DNA from: JAFAVZ01 sp036009105
Lineage (GTDB): Bacteria; Acidobacteriota; Thermoanaerobaculia; Gp7-AA8
Assembly (NCBI GenBank): GCA_036009105.1
Contig: DASYMJ010000358.1
Coordinates: 1 to 35,109 of the forward strand
Direction: 5' to 3'
DNA: 35,109 bases
Under the pieces are notes generated by a model. That model saw nothing but the letters and a program-made list of their open reading frames with translations, made no database searches and was not told the DNA's origin. The position numbers and the translations under genes were made by a program. This document shows, in pieces, positions 1-8,056 of this stretch (its first letter is position 1; each line of letters opens with the position of its first letter).

Positions 1-887
1 TAAAGGCTCGGGTCGATCTTCGGCAGCTCGAGGCGCACCGCTTCGCAGTTGCCGACCAGGTAGAAGGCGCGGCTCAGCTCGTAGTGGGCCAGATAGGCCT
101 CCGGCAGGCGGCCGCCTCTGCCCGAGGAAAGCGTCCCCTCGTCCGGCTTGATGCCGACGTCGTGCTGCATCACATGCGCCGCTTCATCGATCGGTTGCCG
201 GGAGGTGGTTGCGCGACCGAGCTGGGTGCCGTAGAGCTTCCAGGCCGCCTCGATCTTCTCGCGGGCCCGGATGTAGTCCTCGAACGCCCTCGTCCCCTGC
301 TCGCCGGCCAGCCGCAGATCGCCTGCCAGGGCCGTCCGCCGCTGAGGCAGCGGCCGGCAGAGATCGGGATCGCCGATGGTGACCTTTTCCTCCTTCAACG
401 CCGCCATCGAGCAGTAGATGGTCGTCCCCTTCAGGCGGAGGCCCACGCCGAGAGGGTCGACGTCATCATCGGTGCCGATGGTGAGGACGTCATGAGAGCG
501 CGAGAACTGCGACAGCACGTGCAGGGCGTCCGGTTCCAGCTCGACGGCGACGATGCACACCACGTCGGCGCTCCAGCGCTTGCGGAGGCTCTCCTCGTAC
601 GGCGGCGAGAAAGGGAGGCTCCAGTCTTCGACGGAGTACTGCTGCGGCATCCGGTCCGAGATCATCTGCCGCAGGTCGTCGAGATAGTCGGGGCGGGTCC
701 GCCACAAGAGGACGATCTTCGGCCGCTGCGCCTTCTTCAGCGCGGCCTTGCTCACCACGTTGATGATCATGTCCGCCACGCTGGATGCATCCGCCTTCGC
801 TCCCGGCTCGACCCAGCCCGCGCCTGCCCCGGTCGCCGTGATGGCGGCGGCGAAGGCGAGAGCGGCGAGACGGATAGGGAAGGGCAT
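1..887 (-). CDS. Secreted protein of unknown function (C-terminus off the window)
   Basis: Reading leftwards from an ATG at 887, the frame stays open to the window edge (295 complete codons). The N-terminus is a clear export signal (MPFPIRLAALAFAAAITATG, then an Ala-Gly-rich stretch). The mature part begins with a predicted alpha/beta region containing PKIVLLWRTRP and VLTIGTDDDVD. After about residue 195 it becomes helical, and the visible end (YLAHYELSRAFYLVGNCEAV) looks like a TPR-type helix pair. I do not recognise a family; a remote likeness to YfiR/DUF4154 periplasmic proteins is too weak to call. It starts 3 bases after the stop of the barrel gene upstream, so it is the third gene of the 3748-to-1 operon and probably acts in the periplasm with that barrel. 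The 278-codon frame on the opposite strand is a GC-rich shadow. Confidence 0.7.
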   Translation of the reverse strand, partial: MPFPIRLAALAFAAAITATGAGAGWVEPGAKADASSVADMIINVVSKAALKKAQRPKIVLLWRTRPDYLDDLRQMISDRMPQQYSVEDWSLPFSPPYEESLRKRWSADVVCIVAVELEPDALHVLSQFSRSHDVLTIGTDDDVDPLGVGLRLKGTTIYCSMAALKEEKVTIGDPDLCRPLPQRRTALAGDLRLAGEQGTRAFEDYIRAREKIEAAWKLYGTQLGRATTSRQPIDEAAHVMQHDVGIKPDEGTLSSGRGGRLPEAYLAHYELSRAFYLVGNCEAVRLELPKIDPSL

Positions 888-890
888 GGC

Positions 891-2210
891 TCAGAAGCGG
901 GCGAGCGCGGAAACGGATAGCACGCGCTGCCGGCGCGAAGTCTCGAAGGCGGTATAGATCTGGCGGTGGGAGTCGAGGTTGAAGCCGAGACCGACGCTGA
1001 AATGATTGTCCGTCGTGCCGCGGTCGAAGAGCACATGCTCGGCCCTGGTCGGATCGCGGAACTCCATGGTGTGCGACGGCTCGTTCCACCAGCCGGCGGA
1101 GAAGACGATGCCGTGGCCGCGCAGGCGCAGCGCCTTGGCTACGCCGAGGTGGATCTCCCCCACGTCTTTGACCGAGTAGTCCACGGCGCGGGTTTGCTCG
1201 GCGCAGACGTTCTTCTGGTCGAAGGCGACGAAATGCCGCGTCAGCCGCGAGTAGCGGATGTGGTCATAGTCCGCCGCGACCGTGACATCGTAGGGAAGCA
1301 GAAAGCTCGCTCCCAGCGCCGCGACGTCCGGCACGTTGAAAGCGCCGCGGCAGACGTCAGGAGAGCTGTCCGACGAGACCTCGACCTCGAAGGCGGATGC
1401 CTGGCGGTACGTGGCGCCGATGGTGATCGCGTTCGTCGCCTGCCACAGCAGTCCGCCGTTGAAGGTGATGGCGGTATCGCTTCCGGACTGGGTCTGGGTG
1501 TGGACCACCTTCTCATAGGTGGGCGGTCCGGCACCGCTGGCCGAATAGCGCAGCGTTTCGCCGTCCATGGTCAGCGCGTAGCGGGCGGCGCTCAGTCCGA
1601 GGGAGAGGCGGTCGTTGATCCGATAGGCGCCGGACACGCCGTATCCCACGATCTGCACATCCATGTGGGAGCGGGACGGTGCCGCTCGCGCGGAGTTCGA
1701 GTCTCCCGGCAAAGGCGGGGGGCCCGGCAGGTCGGGGAGGGTATAGAAGAAGCCTCTGGTCTCCGAGGAGACCTTGAGATCGGCCAGCTTGTGCCGGTAG
1801 ACGGCGAACGCCCACCCCTCTTGCGGATAGACCACCGAGGCAAAGGAGAACCCGAGCTCCCTCGTCACCGACGTGCCCTTCTCGATTCCGGCGATCGTAT
1901 CCACTCCGACGTTCGACGGCGGCCCGAATGCATGTCCCCCCGTCGGAAAGCGGTTGGTGTACTGCCAGCCGCGGAACTCACCGGAGACCTCCGGCGTCAC
2001 CACGTTGACCAGGCCGGCCGGGTTCGCGTATGCCGTCGTCGCGTCGTCGGCCAGACCGACGAAAGCGCCGCCGATGCCCAGGCTGCGAGCGCCCGGGCTG
2101 GCGAAGTTGAACTGCACGCCGGAGTTGACCTCGGCATTGGACTGGGCGAACGCCGCGGGCATGGTGAGGAGCGCCGCGGCCGCGATCATTGCGCACTTCA
2201 GAACGGTCAT
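891..2210 (-). CDS. OmpP1/FadL/PorV-like outer-membrane beta-barrel protein
   Basis: 439 residues. A signal peptide (about residues 1-22, ending AAFAQ) is followed by the family hallmark near residues 39-65: GARSLGIGGAFVGLADDAT and then AYANPAGL, the N-terminal hatch motif of FadL/OmpP1 and PorV-type barrels. The rest alternates short amphipathic strands and ends in the aromatic SVSALARF, a typical BAM-recognised C-terminus. FadL relatives pass hydrophobic compounds across the outer membrane, while PorV relatives act as secretion shuttles; the sequence does not decide between them. The ATG overlaps the stop of the upstream PKD gene by 4 bases (ATGA), so the two are translationally coupled. 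That hints that the barrel serves the secreted PKD protein or the same substrate. Confidence 0.82.
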   Translation of the reverse strand: MTVLKCAMIAAAALLTMPAAFAQSNAEVNSGVQFNFASPGARSLGIGGAFVGLADDATTAYANPAGLVNVVTPEVSGEFRGWQYTNRFPTGGHAFGPPSNVGVDTIAGIEKGTSVTRELGFSFASVVYPQEGWAFAVYRHKLADLKVSSETRGFFYTLPDLPGPPPLPGDSNSARAAPSRSHMDVQIVGYGVSGAYRINDRLSLGLSAARYALTMDGETLRYSASGAGPPTYEKVVHTQTQSGSDTAITFNGGLLWQATNAITIGATYRQASAFEVEVSSDSSPDVCRGAFNVPDVAALGASFLLPYDVTVAADYDHIRYSRLTRHFVAFDQKNVCAEQTRAVDYSVKDVGEIHLGVAKALRLRGHGIVFSAGWWNEPSHTMEFRDPTRAEHVLFDRGTTDNHFSVGLGFNLDSHRQIYTAFETSRRQRVLSVSALARF

Positions 2211-3748
2211 CTGGACCTCCGGCGCTGCGGCGGTGGCGAGGGCGCGGTGATGGTTACCTGCCGGGACACCGTGGCCGAACCGTTCGTGTTCACGACCGTC
2301 AGCGTCACCGTATAGGTTCCGGCAGCGGGAAACGTGTGCGTCACGTTCGCCGTGGTGGCCACCGGCGTGTCATCGCCGAAGTTCCAGCTGTACGAGTCGC
2401 AGGCCTGGAACGTGTAGCCGAAGGCCGCGGCGCGGAACACGACCGGCGTCCCGTTGGCGCAGGGCGTCGAGTCGGTCGACGAGCAGCCGCTGGACGACGT
2501 GTATTCGATGGCGATCGTCTTGGGAGGCGTCGAACAGGTTTGCGTACCGGTCGAGATGATCAGCTGCCGCGGCGGTGCCGTCGCCGAGCCGGCGGCGTTC
2601 GACACGGTCAGCTTGACGGTATACACGCCGGGAGCCGTGTAGGTGTGGGCGGGGGTCTTGAAGTTCACGATGGCGTTGTCGCCGAAATCCCACACGAAGG
2701 AGTCGCAACTGGTGAACGTGTAGCCGGTCGCGAGCGGATTGAAGAGGAGCTGCGTGCCGGCGGTGCAAGAGGCCGACGAGGTGGAGGAGCAGCCGGTGCT
2801 CGACCCGTATTGAAAGTCGATGGAGCCGGCCGGCGGCGCCGAGCAGACCGGCGCCACGGGATCGACGACCAGGTTTCGGGAGATCGTCAGCGAGCCGCCC
2901 GCGTTCGTGATCGTCGCGACGACGAGATACGTTCCGGGATTCGGATACTTGTGAGTGACCGGGTGGCCGCTTCCGGTGGTGTCGTCGCCGAAGCTCCACG
3001 TCACCACATCGCAGGCCCGGAAATCGTAGCCGTGCACGTCCAGGGTGACGTCCGCCCCGGCCTGGCAGGCGCTCGAATTGAGCGAAGAGCAGCCGCTGCC
3101 CGTGCCCGAATAGCTGACCGACAGGCCCGTGCCCGAGGGCAGGCCGCAGGTGCTGATGGTGAGCGAGCCGTCGACCAGAGCGAGGCCGTTGCCTGCGGTT
3201 TCCTCCACCTGGTCACTGGTGTTGATGCCGTCTCCGAGGAAGGTCACGGCCGGATCCGGATCGAACTTGATGTCGATCCGCGCGCCCTCCACTGCCGCCG
3301 AGTCGATGATGAAAGCGAGGCCGCCGAAGAGATCGCCGGGTGGATCCCCGTCGGACGTGAAGGTGAAGGGTTGATCCGAGCTCGGCGTGATGTCGACGTT
3401 GAGAGAATCCGTGCCCTTCAAGGTGATCACCACTCCGGTGTTGTCTGTGATCCCCCGTCTGGCGAACGAAACGGAGCAGTTGGGAAGAGCCGGACTGGCG
3501 CAGCCGGAGATGTTGGAAGAGTTGGTGAAGCTGACGCCGAACGAGATGTGGCTGATGCGGCGCGTCTTGTCCGCCCCCAGCGGCGTGCCGGAAGCGTCGC
3601 GCAGATGGAGCGGAATGACCACCCGCACTCCGGGCGGCGCCTGCGAGTTTCCGATGGTCAGCGTGTCGGCAACGTTCTGCGCGCCGACCGGAAGGGCCAG
3701 AAGAAAAACAGATGCAACTGCGCCGGAGACGGCAGCCGCGATTCGCAT
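2207..3748 (-). CDS. Secreted PKD-repeat protein with an N-terminal cohesin-like domain
   Basis: 513 residues. A signal peptide (1-23, ending PVGAQ) precedes a region of about 175 residues that resembles a cohesin/carbohydrate-binding beta-sandwich: it opens NSQAPPGVRVVIPLHLRD and ends GNGLALVDGSLTIS. Three tandem PKD-type repeats of about 100 residues follow (about 201-300, 302-401 and 405-503). Each carries W-x-FGD, an H-x-(Y/F) strand and PGxY/AGTYxVxLTVxNxxGS. Each repeat also has four cysteines at matching places (201/220/228/246, 302/320/328/348, 405/422/430/450), which ordinary PKD domains lack. The protein ends in a short Pro/Arg tail. PKD domains mediate protein or glycan contacts outside the cell. 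It is the first gene of the leftward operon and overlaps the barrel gene by 4 bases. Confidence 0.85.
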   Translation of the reverse strand: MRIAAAVSGAVASVFLLALPVGAQNVADTLTIGNSQAPPGVRVVIPLHLRDASGTPLGADKTRRISHISFGVSFTNSSNISGCASPALPNCSVSFARRGITDNTGVVITLKGTDSLNVDITPSSDQPFTFTSDGDPPGDLFGGLAFIIDSAAVEGARIDIKFDPDPAVTFLGDGINTSDQVEETAGNGLALVDGSLTISTCGLPSGTGLSVSYSGTGSGCSSLNSSACQAGADVTLDVHGYDFRACDVVTWSFGDDTTGSGHPVTHKYPNPGTYLVVATITNAGGSLTISRNLVVDPVAPVCSAPPAGSIDFQYGSSTGCSSTSSASCTAGTQLLFNPLATGYTFTSCDSFVWDFGDNAIVNFKTPAHTYTAPGVYTVKLTVSNAAGSATAPPRQLIISTGTQTCSTPPKTIAIEYTSSSGCSSTDSTPCANGTPVVFRAAAFGYTFQACDSYSWNFGDDTPVATTANVTHTFPAAGTYTVTLTVVNTNGSATVSRQVTITAPSPPPQRRRSR

Positions 3749-3775
3749 TTCGATCCTGCAGGTGAAGCCGGCATT

Positions 3776-5410
3776 CTATCTCGAATGCATCCCGGCGGGC
3801 ACTTCCTCCTGCCGGGCCACGTGCTGCTCCACGTAGTGCTCGTCCCACGGACGGCTGATCACGCAGGAGTTGATGCCGCCCACGCCCATGCTCAGCTTGC
3901 CGCTGTAGCCGGGCGACGGCACGTCGCAGCCGTCCGTCTGCACGAAGCGCGAGGTGTGCACTTTCACGTCCGCGTGCAGCTCGCCTTCCGTCAGCGGCAT
4001 GGGGAAGAGCTTTCCCCTGGCCATGCCCAGGTGCTGCGCGGTGAGCTCCCAGCCGCCGCCGACGGACATGCCGTGGCCGAACGTCCCCTTGCGGGCGGTG
4101 AAGATGACGTCCGGGTGGAGCATCTCCAGCGAGTTCTCGATCTCCGTCGCGTCGCCGGGAGTGGCGGTGGCGTGCATGTCCCACGTGGTGATGTCGCTGG
4201 CCTGCACCTCGGCCAGGGCCGCCCGCATGGCGAGCTGCGGCCCGCCCTTCGACGGGGTGATGATGTGGTGCGCATCGCTGGAGGTGCCGACGCCGACGAT
4301 CTCCATCCCCAGGGGGCGGAAGCCGGCCGCCATCAGCTTGTCGGCATCGCCCACGATCCAGACGCACGAGCCGCCCGCGATGTGCGTCCCCTTCAGGCCG
4401 GTCAAGGGGCGGGAGATGTCCGCGTCCGCCGACAAGACGTTCGCGTTGTAGAAGGCGGAGATGACCATCGGATGGGGCGGCGGGTCGCACATGCCCACCA
4501 CGACCGCCTCCGCATCCCCGAGGTTGATGGCGTCGACCGCCATCTTGGTGGCCACGCCGAAGGAGGCGCAGGCGGCGACCGGCGCGAACGCCGGACCGAC
4601 GATCCTGCCGATCATCGAGATCTGGGCCGCCGGAATGTTCGAGATGTTCCACAGCAGGTTCGGCGACACCGCGGCCCACGGCTCTTCCGGGTTGCCCCAC
4701 TTGCGGTTGAGCGAGCGGATCCTGTTCAGCTTCTGGCGGATGGTGGAGAGCTTGGCTGAGCCCGACGAAGGCGGCACCGGCTCGCCATGGATCTCCCGCG
4801 CCTCGGCGAGGTATCGGGTGAGGGCGTCGCTGCGCGCGGCCCAGTACGACTCCCAGGCGTGCTTGGCCTCGATCCAGGCCTCGGAGCCGAGCGCGAGCTC
4901 GGCCGGATTCCGCGGGGCCGCGGGATCGAGCTCGCCGGCCAGGTGGCGGCGCTCCGGCGCGCAGCGCTCCGGCGCGGCCCAGAACTCGTTCCACCGGTGC
5001 AGCACGCGCTCGTAGTCATTGACCAGCTGATGCGTGACCGTGATCTCGCCGATGCCGGTGCCGACGTAGACGTGCGCCTTCGTGCCGAGGGACTGCAGGT
5101 ACTGCTCGATGCCTTCGTTCTGGGTGAGGGACTGGATGAAGGCGCCCATGGCGTACTGCACCATCGGACCCATCTTGTCCTTGAGCTGCGCGAACTTGGC
5201 GGGGGGGAAACGCTGGTCGAACCAGCCATGGTAGGCTTCGAAATCGAACTCCGGATCACCGACCACGAAGTTCGATTGGCCGTAGCCGGTGTAAGGAGTG
5301 AGCCAGGTATCGGCGCGCTCGAGGTTGCGGGCGAAGGCGGCGACGTCGGGCGACTTCGGAGCGACGACGCCCCAGCCGAAGATGCCGATGCGTTTGCGGT
5401 CCTTCGTCAC
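3776..5410 (-). CDS. Beta-ketoacyl synthase-like (thiolase-fold) protein
   Basis: 544 residues, no signal peptide, so cytoplasmic. The thiolase-fold Cys-His-His triad is visible: Cys281 in VAACASFGVA (nucleophile elbow), His413 in DMHATATPGDATE, and His446 in GTFGHGMSVGGGWEL. A glycine-rich C-terminus (GVGGINSCVI) matches the end of KAS enzymes. It is about 130 residues longer than FabF. The extra length lies mostly between residues 125 and 245, a charged Trp-rich helical insertion placed before the nucleophile. KAS enzymes perform decarboxylative Claisen condensation in fatty-acid or polyketide synthesis. No acyl-carrier protein or other fatty-acid gene is nearby, so the substrate is unknown. 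The gene stands alone, 27 bases upstream of the PKD operon on the same strand. Confidence 0.8.
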   Translation of the reverse strand: MTKDRKRIGIFGWGVVAPKSPDVAAFARNLERADTWLTPYTGYGQSNFVVGDPEFDFEAYHGWFDQRFPPAKFAQLKDKMGPMVQYAMGAFIQSLTQNEGIEQYLQSLGTKAHVYVGTGIGEITVTHQLVNDYERVLHRWNEFWAAPERCAPERRHLAGELDPAAPRNPAELALGSEAWIEAKHAWESYWAARSDALTRYLAEAREIHGEPVPPSSGSAKLSTIRQKLNRIRSLNRKWGNPEEPWAAVSPNLLWNISNIPAAQISMIGRIVGPAFAPVAACASFGVATKMAVDAINLGDAEAVVVGMCDPPPHPMVISAFYNANVLSADADISRPLTGLKGTHIAGGSCVWIVGDADKLMAAGFRPLGMEIVGVGTSSDAHHIITPSKGGPQLAMRAALAEVQASDITTWDMHATATPGDATEIENSLEMLHPDVIFTARKGTFGHGMSVGGGWELTAQHLGMARGKLFPMPLTEGELHADVKVHTSRFVQTDGCDVPSPGYSGKLSMGVGGINSCVISRPWDEHYVEQHVARQEEVPAGMHSR

Positions 5411-5494
5411 GGGGCGGCATTGTATCGGAATATCCTGTCAGGGAAATTGCATGGGCCGGGCGCAACACACCGCGCTTTGAGAGAGGTCTTCGTG

Positions 5495-5794
5495 TTGAAG
5501 AAATCAGTCGTTGTGATGCTGTTGCCGGCCCTGCTCGCCCTCCTCGGGTGCAGGGAGCGGAAGGCCGCGGAACACGCGCCGGGCACGCCGAACACGCAGA
5601 CCATCGCCCCGGCGCAGGCCGATCCGTCGCCCACCGGCACGGATGCCATGACCCAGACGGTCGACGTGGAAGACGGCCGCTCCGAGGAAGACGGCGGCGT
5701 GATCACCAGCAAGCAGACGGCGAAGACGCCGAAGATGACCACCACCACCACGGCCACGACGACGCATGCTCCGCCGAAAAAGAAAAAATCGTGA
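5495..5794 (+). CDS. Small putative lipoprotein with a low-complexity tail
   Basis: 99 residues if read from TTG at 5495. A GTG one codon upstream is possible, but TTG gives the typical MKK-hydrophobic signal. GAGAGG at 5481-5486 lies 8 bases upstream. The signal MKKSVVVMLLPALLALLGC ends in a good lipobox (Leu-Leu-Gly-Cys19). The mature part is hydrophilic, with acidic stretches (VDVEDGRSEEDGG), a run of threonines and a C-terminal PPKKKKS. It has no predicted fold and no recognised family, so it is probably a short unstructured envelope lipoprotein. It is the first gene after the divergent region 5411-5494 and is followed 12 bases later by an unknown gene on the same strand. The longer open frame extending upstream overlaps the KAS-like gene and is not credible. 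Confidence 0.6.
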   Translation: MKKSVVVMLLPALLALLGCRERKAAEHAPGTPNTQTIAPAQADPSPTGTDAMTQTVDVEDGRSEEDGGVITSKQTAKTPKMTTTTTATTTHAPPKKKKS

Positions 5795-5806
5795 AGCGCG
5801 TCAGCA

Positions 5807-6742
5807 ATGACACCGGCGTTCTACTCCCCCCTCATCGAGCGCGACCTTGACGGTGCGCGGGAAGCGATCTCCGCCTTCCGCGCCGAGCACGACAACCACC
5901 AGCTCTTCCTCGCCGTCACCCGCTTCGCGCTGCTCGCCTACGCGCCGTCACAGCATGCGAAACACGCCTTGCTGGCCTGCCTCGCCGCCTACGACCTCGG
6001 CGAAGACGGGGACATCCTCACCGAATGCGCCTTGTACGCGGCGTCCTCGCGCCAGCCGTGGAGCGAGCCGCCCATTCTCGATCCTCCTCCGCCCTCCGGT
6101 CGCGGCGAGCTCGCCGAAGTCTACGAGGCCATCGGCGGGCGCGACCGGCTGCGCGCCGAGCGTTGGCTGTCCGCCCGCTATCAGGACCAGGACTTTGCGC
6201 ACGACTTCTTCACCGTGGCCGCCGATGACTTCGAAGACCTCGGCCACAAGCTGATCATGGCCGCCGCGGCGTGGCGTCTGGCCGATCTCCTCGGCGAGAA
6301 GGGGAGGTTCGCCACGCTGCGCGTCGCGGTGTGGGAGTGGACGGCGTATCGCGGCACGCGGCATTACCGCGAGACCGGCGTCGCGCTCGACCGGCACAGC
6401 CTGGCCATGCGCCTGGTGGACAACTTCGTCTGCGAGCGCGGCGCGCTGGTCCCGGCGCATGCGCTGTTTCTCCTCGACGCGGCGAACGCGGCGGAGCCAT
6501 TCGCGCCGGAGGTGGCGATGCGGGTGCGCGACTACCTCACCAACTACACCAACGAGATGCCGTGCAATGACGAGGTGGGCTCCACGTCCGCATCGCTGGT
6601 TTACAACCTGGCCCGCGACTACGGGCAGTTGCTCAAGATCCACGCGCTGGCCACGCGTTTCCCGAACGGCGATCGCCTGAAGGCCGCCGCCGCGTACAAC
6701 CTGGCGCACGCGCCCTCGTTCGAGGAGATGTCGTTCGCTTGA
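5807..6742 (+). CDS. Conserved-looking helical protein of unknown function
   Basis: 311 residues, starting at an ATG 12 bases after the lipoprotein stop; the Shine-Dalgarno sequence is weak. There is no signal peptide or membrane segment. The sequence is almost entirely helical and alanine-rich, with TPR-like helix pairs (HALLACLAAYDLGEDGDIL, KLIMAAAAWRLADLLGEKG) and conserved-looking aromatic and acidic patches (YQDQDFAHDFFTVAADDFED; VWEWTAYRGTRHYRE). I do not recognise a family and assign no function. The stop codon overlaps the TTG start of the following carboxypeptidase gene (TTGA), so the two are translationally coupled, which argues that this is a real gene. The role may concern the cell envelope, by context only. 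Confidence 0.7.
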   Translation: MTPAFYSPLIERDLDGAREAISAFRAEHDNHQLFLAVTRFALLAYAPSQHAKHALLACLAAYDLGEDGDILTECALYAASSRQPWSEPPILDPPPPSGRGELAEVYEAIGGRDRLRAERWLSARYQDQDFAHDFFTVAADDFEDLGHKLIMAAAAWRLADLLGEKGRFATLRVAVWEWTAYRGTRHYRETGVALDRHSLAMRLVDNFVCERGALVPAHALFLLDAANAAEPFAPEVAMRVRDYLTNYTNEMPCNDEVGSTSASLVYNLARDYGQLLKIHALATRFPNGDRLKAAAAYNLAHAPSFEEMSFA

Positions 6743-7893
6743 AGCGCGCGCTGCTGCTCCTGCTGCTCGCCGGTTGCGCCACGGCGCCCCGGCCGCTGCC
6801 GTACGACGGTCTCATCGCGAAGACGCCGCATGCCGTGTGGGGCGTGCTGATCGAGGACGAGGCCGGCCGGGTGCTCTACGCGCACAACGCCGACAAGCTG
6901 CTCATCACCGCCTCGAACCGCAAGCTCTTCGCCGCCGCCACGGCCGCGAGCTGCCTCGGCTTCGACGCGCGCTTCCCGACCGAGCTGTGGCTGGACGGCG
7001 AAGACGTCATCCTGCGCGGCGGCGGCGATCCATCCCTGGGCAGCGACCGCCACGCGCGCGATGCCGCGCTGCAGCCGCTGGTCGACGCCCTCGCGGCGCG
7101 CGGCATCGCGTGGGTGAGAGACGTCGTGGCGGACGTCTCGCTGTACGACCGCATCACCATCCCCGGCGCCTGGAAGTACGGGAACCTCGGCAGCAACTAC
7201 GCGGCGCCGGTGGACGCGCTGGCCTGGCGCGAGAACGCGGTGGGCGACGACGCGGTCGCCGATCCGCCGCTCTTCGCCGCCGCCGCGCTGCGCGATGCGC
7301 TGATCCTGCGCGGCATCGCCGTCGCGGGGACGACCAGAGTGAGCACGCAGCCGCGTACGTGGCAGGAGCGCCTCGCCGTCACCGAATCGCCGTCTCTCTT
7401 TCAGTTGCTGACCACGGTGCTCAAGAACAGCCACAACCTCTATGCGGAGATGCTGCTCAAGGACGCCGGCCACGGCGCGTATGCCGAGGCTTTCGCGAAC
7501 GAGCGGCGATTGCTGCGCGATGAGGTGGGCATCGAGGACGATGAGACGCACTTCGTCGACGGCTACGGCCTGGCCCCCGACGACATGGCCACGCCGCAGG
7601 CCATCGTGAAGATGCTGCGCTGGATCAACGCGCCGCAGCGGCGCGGCATCTGGTGGGCGCTGATGGCGACGCCCGGCGAGTCCGGCACGTTGCGCCGCCG
7701 CCTGCCCGGCCTGGAAGCGCGCCTGCGCGCGAAGACCGGCACCGTGTTCGGCGTGAACGCGCTGAGCGGCATCATCAAAGGGGAGCGCGGCGGCTACCGC
7801 TACTTTTCGGTGATCATCAATCACAACGCCGCCGACTCCGACGAGGCGGTCAGGCAGATCGACGCGATCGTGCAGGAAGCGGCGAAGTTCTAG
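6739..7893 (+). CDS. dacB: D-alanyl-D-alanine carboxypeptidase, peptidase S13 (PBP4) type
   Basis: 384 residues. The three active-site motifs of serine penicillin-binding proteins are in order: Ser59-Asn-Arg-Lys62 (SxxK, in TASNRKLFAA), Ser231-His-Asn233 (SxN, in LKNSHNLYAEML) and Lys332-Thr-Gly334 (KTG, in AKTGTVFGVNALSG). The long gap between the first two motifs is the class C/S13 signature. S13 enzymes remove the terminal D-Ala of peptidoglycan stem peptides or cleave cross-links in the periplasm. The N-terminus, MKRALLLLLLAGC, has a lipobox with Cys13, so this copy is probably membrane-anchored. It starts with TTG at 6739, overlapping the previous stop. It is shorter than E. coli DacB (477 residues), because the inserted domain is reduced. 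Confidence 0.88.
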   Translation: MKRALLLLLLAGCATAPRPLPYDGLIAKTPHAVWGVLIEDEAGRVLYAHNADKLLITASNRKLFAAATAASCLGFDARFPTELWLDGEDVILRGGGDPSLGSDRHARDAALQPLVDALAARGIAWVRDVVADVSLYDRITIPGAWKYGNLGSNYAAPVDALAWRENAVGDDAVADPPLFAAAALRDALILRGIAVAGTTRVSTQPRTWQERLAVTESPSLFQLLTTVLKNSHNLYAEMLLKDAGHGAYAEAFANERRLLRDEVGIEDDETHFVDGYGLAPDDMATPQAIVKMLRWINAPQRRGIWWALMATPGESGTLRRRLPGLEARLRAKTGTVFGVNALSGIIKGERGGYRYFSVIINHNAADSDEAVRQIDAIVQEAAKF

Positions 7894-7976
7894 CCACGCG
7901 GGCCGTCCCCCCGGGGCCCATAAGTTCCGAAAACGCCCGCTTCTCCTGCTTTCTTTTCTTCCGCCACAAATCTAAG

Positions 7977-8017
7977 GGTAGGGAAAAGGCGTCCTCGCGT
8001 CTCTCATTACTAACGTC
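7977..8017 (+). promoter_or_regulatory. Candidate shared operator/promoter of the plus redox arm
   Basis: GGTAGGGAAAA at 7977-7987 recurs exactly, in the same orientation relative to the gene, upstream of the paralogous cytochrome on the other arm (21282-21272, minus). A second box, TCATTACTAACGTC at 8004-8017, matches TCACTCCTAACATC there at 11 of 14 positions. The gap between boxes is 16 bases here and 11 there. The element lies 40-80 bases before the ATG at 8057. Whether it is a promoter or an activator site cannot be told by eye. Confidence 0.4.
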
Positions 8018-8056
8018 CTTCCAGAATCGGGGAATTGTCCATAGGGGGAAAACTCC

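Noticed and set aside
84..920. 278-codon open frame on the plus strand
   Set aside because: Arg/Gly/Ala-rich shadow of the secreted protein on the minus strand, which has a signal peptide and operon context.
2189..4759. 856-codon open frame on the plus strand
   Set aside because: Low-complexity antisense frame covering the PKD and KAS-like genes, both of which have clear motifs.
7900..7919. GGGCC...GGCCC hairpin after the carboxypeptidase gene considered as a terminator
   Set aside because: Only a five-base stem and no T-run; not convincing.
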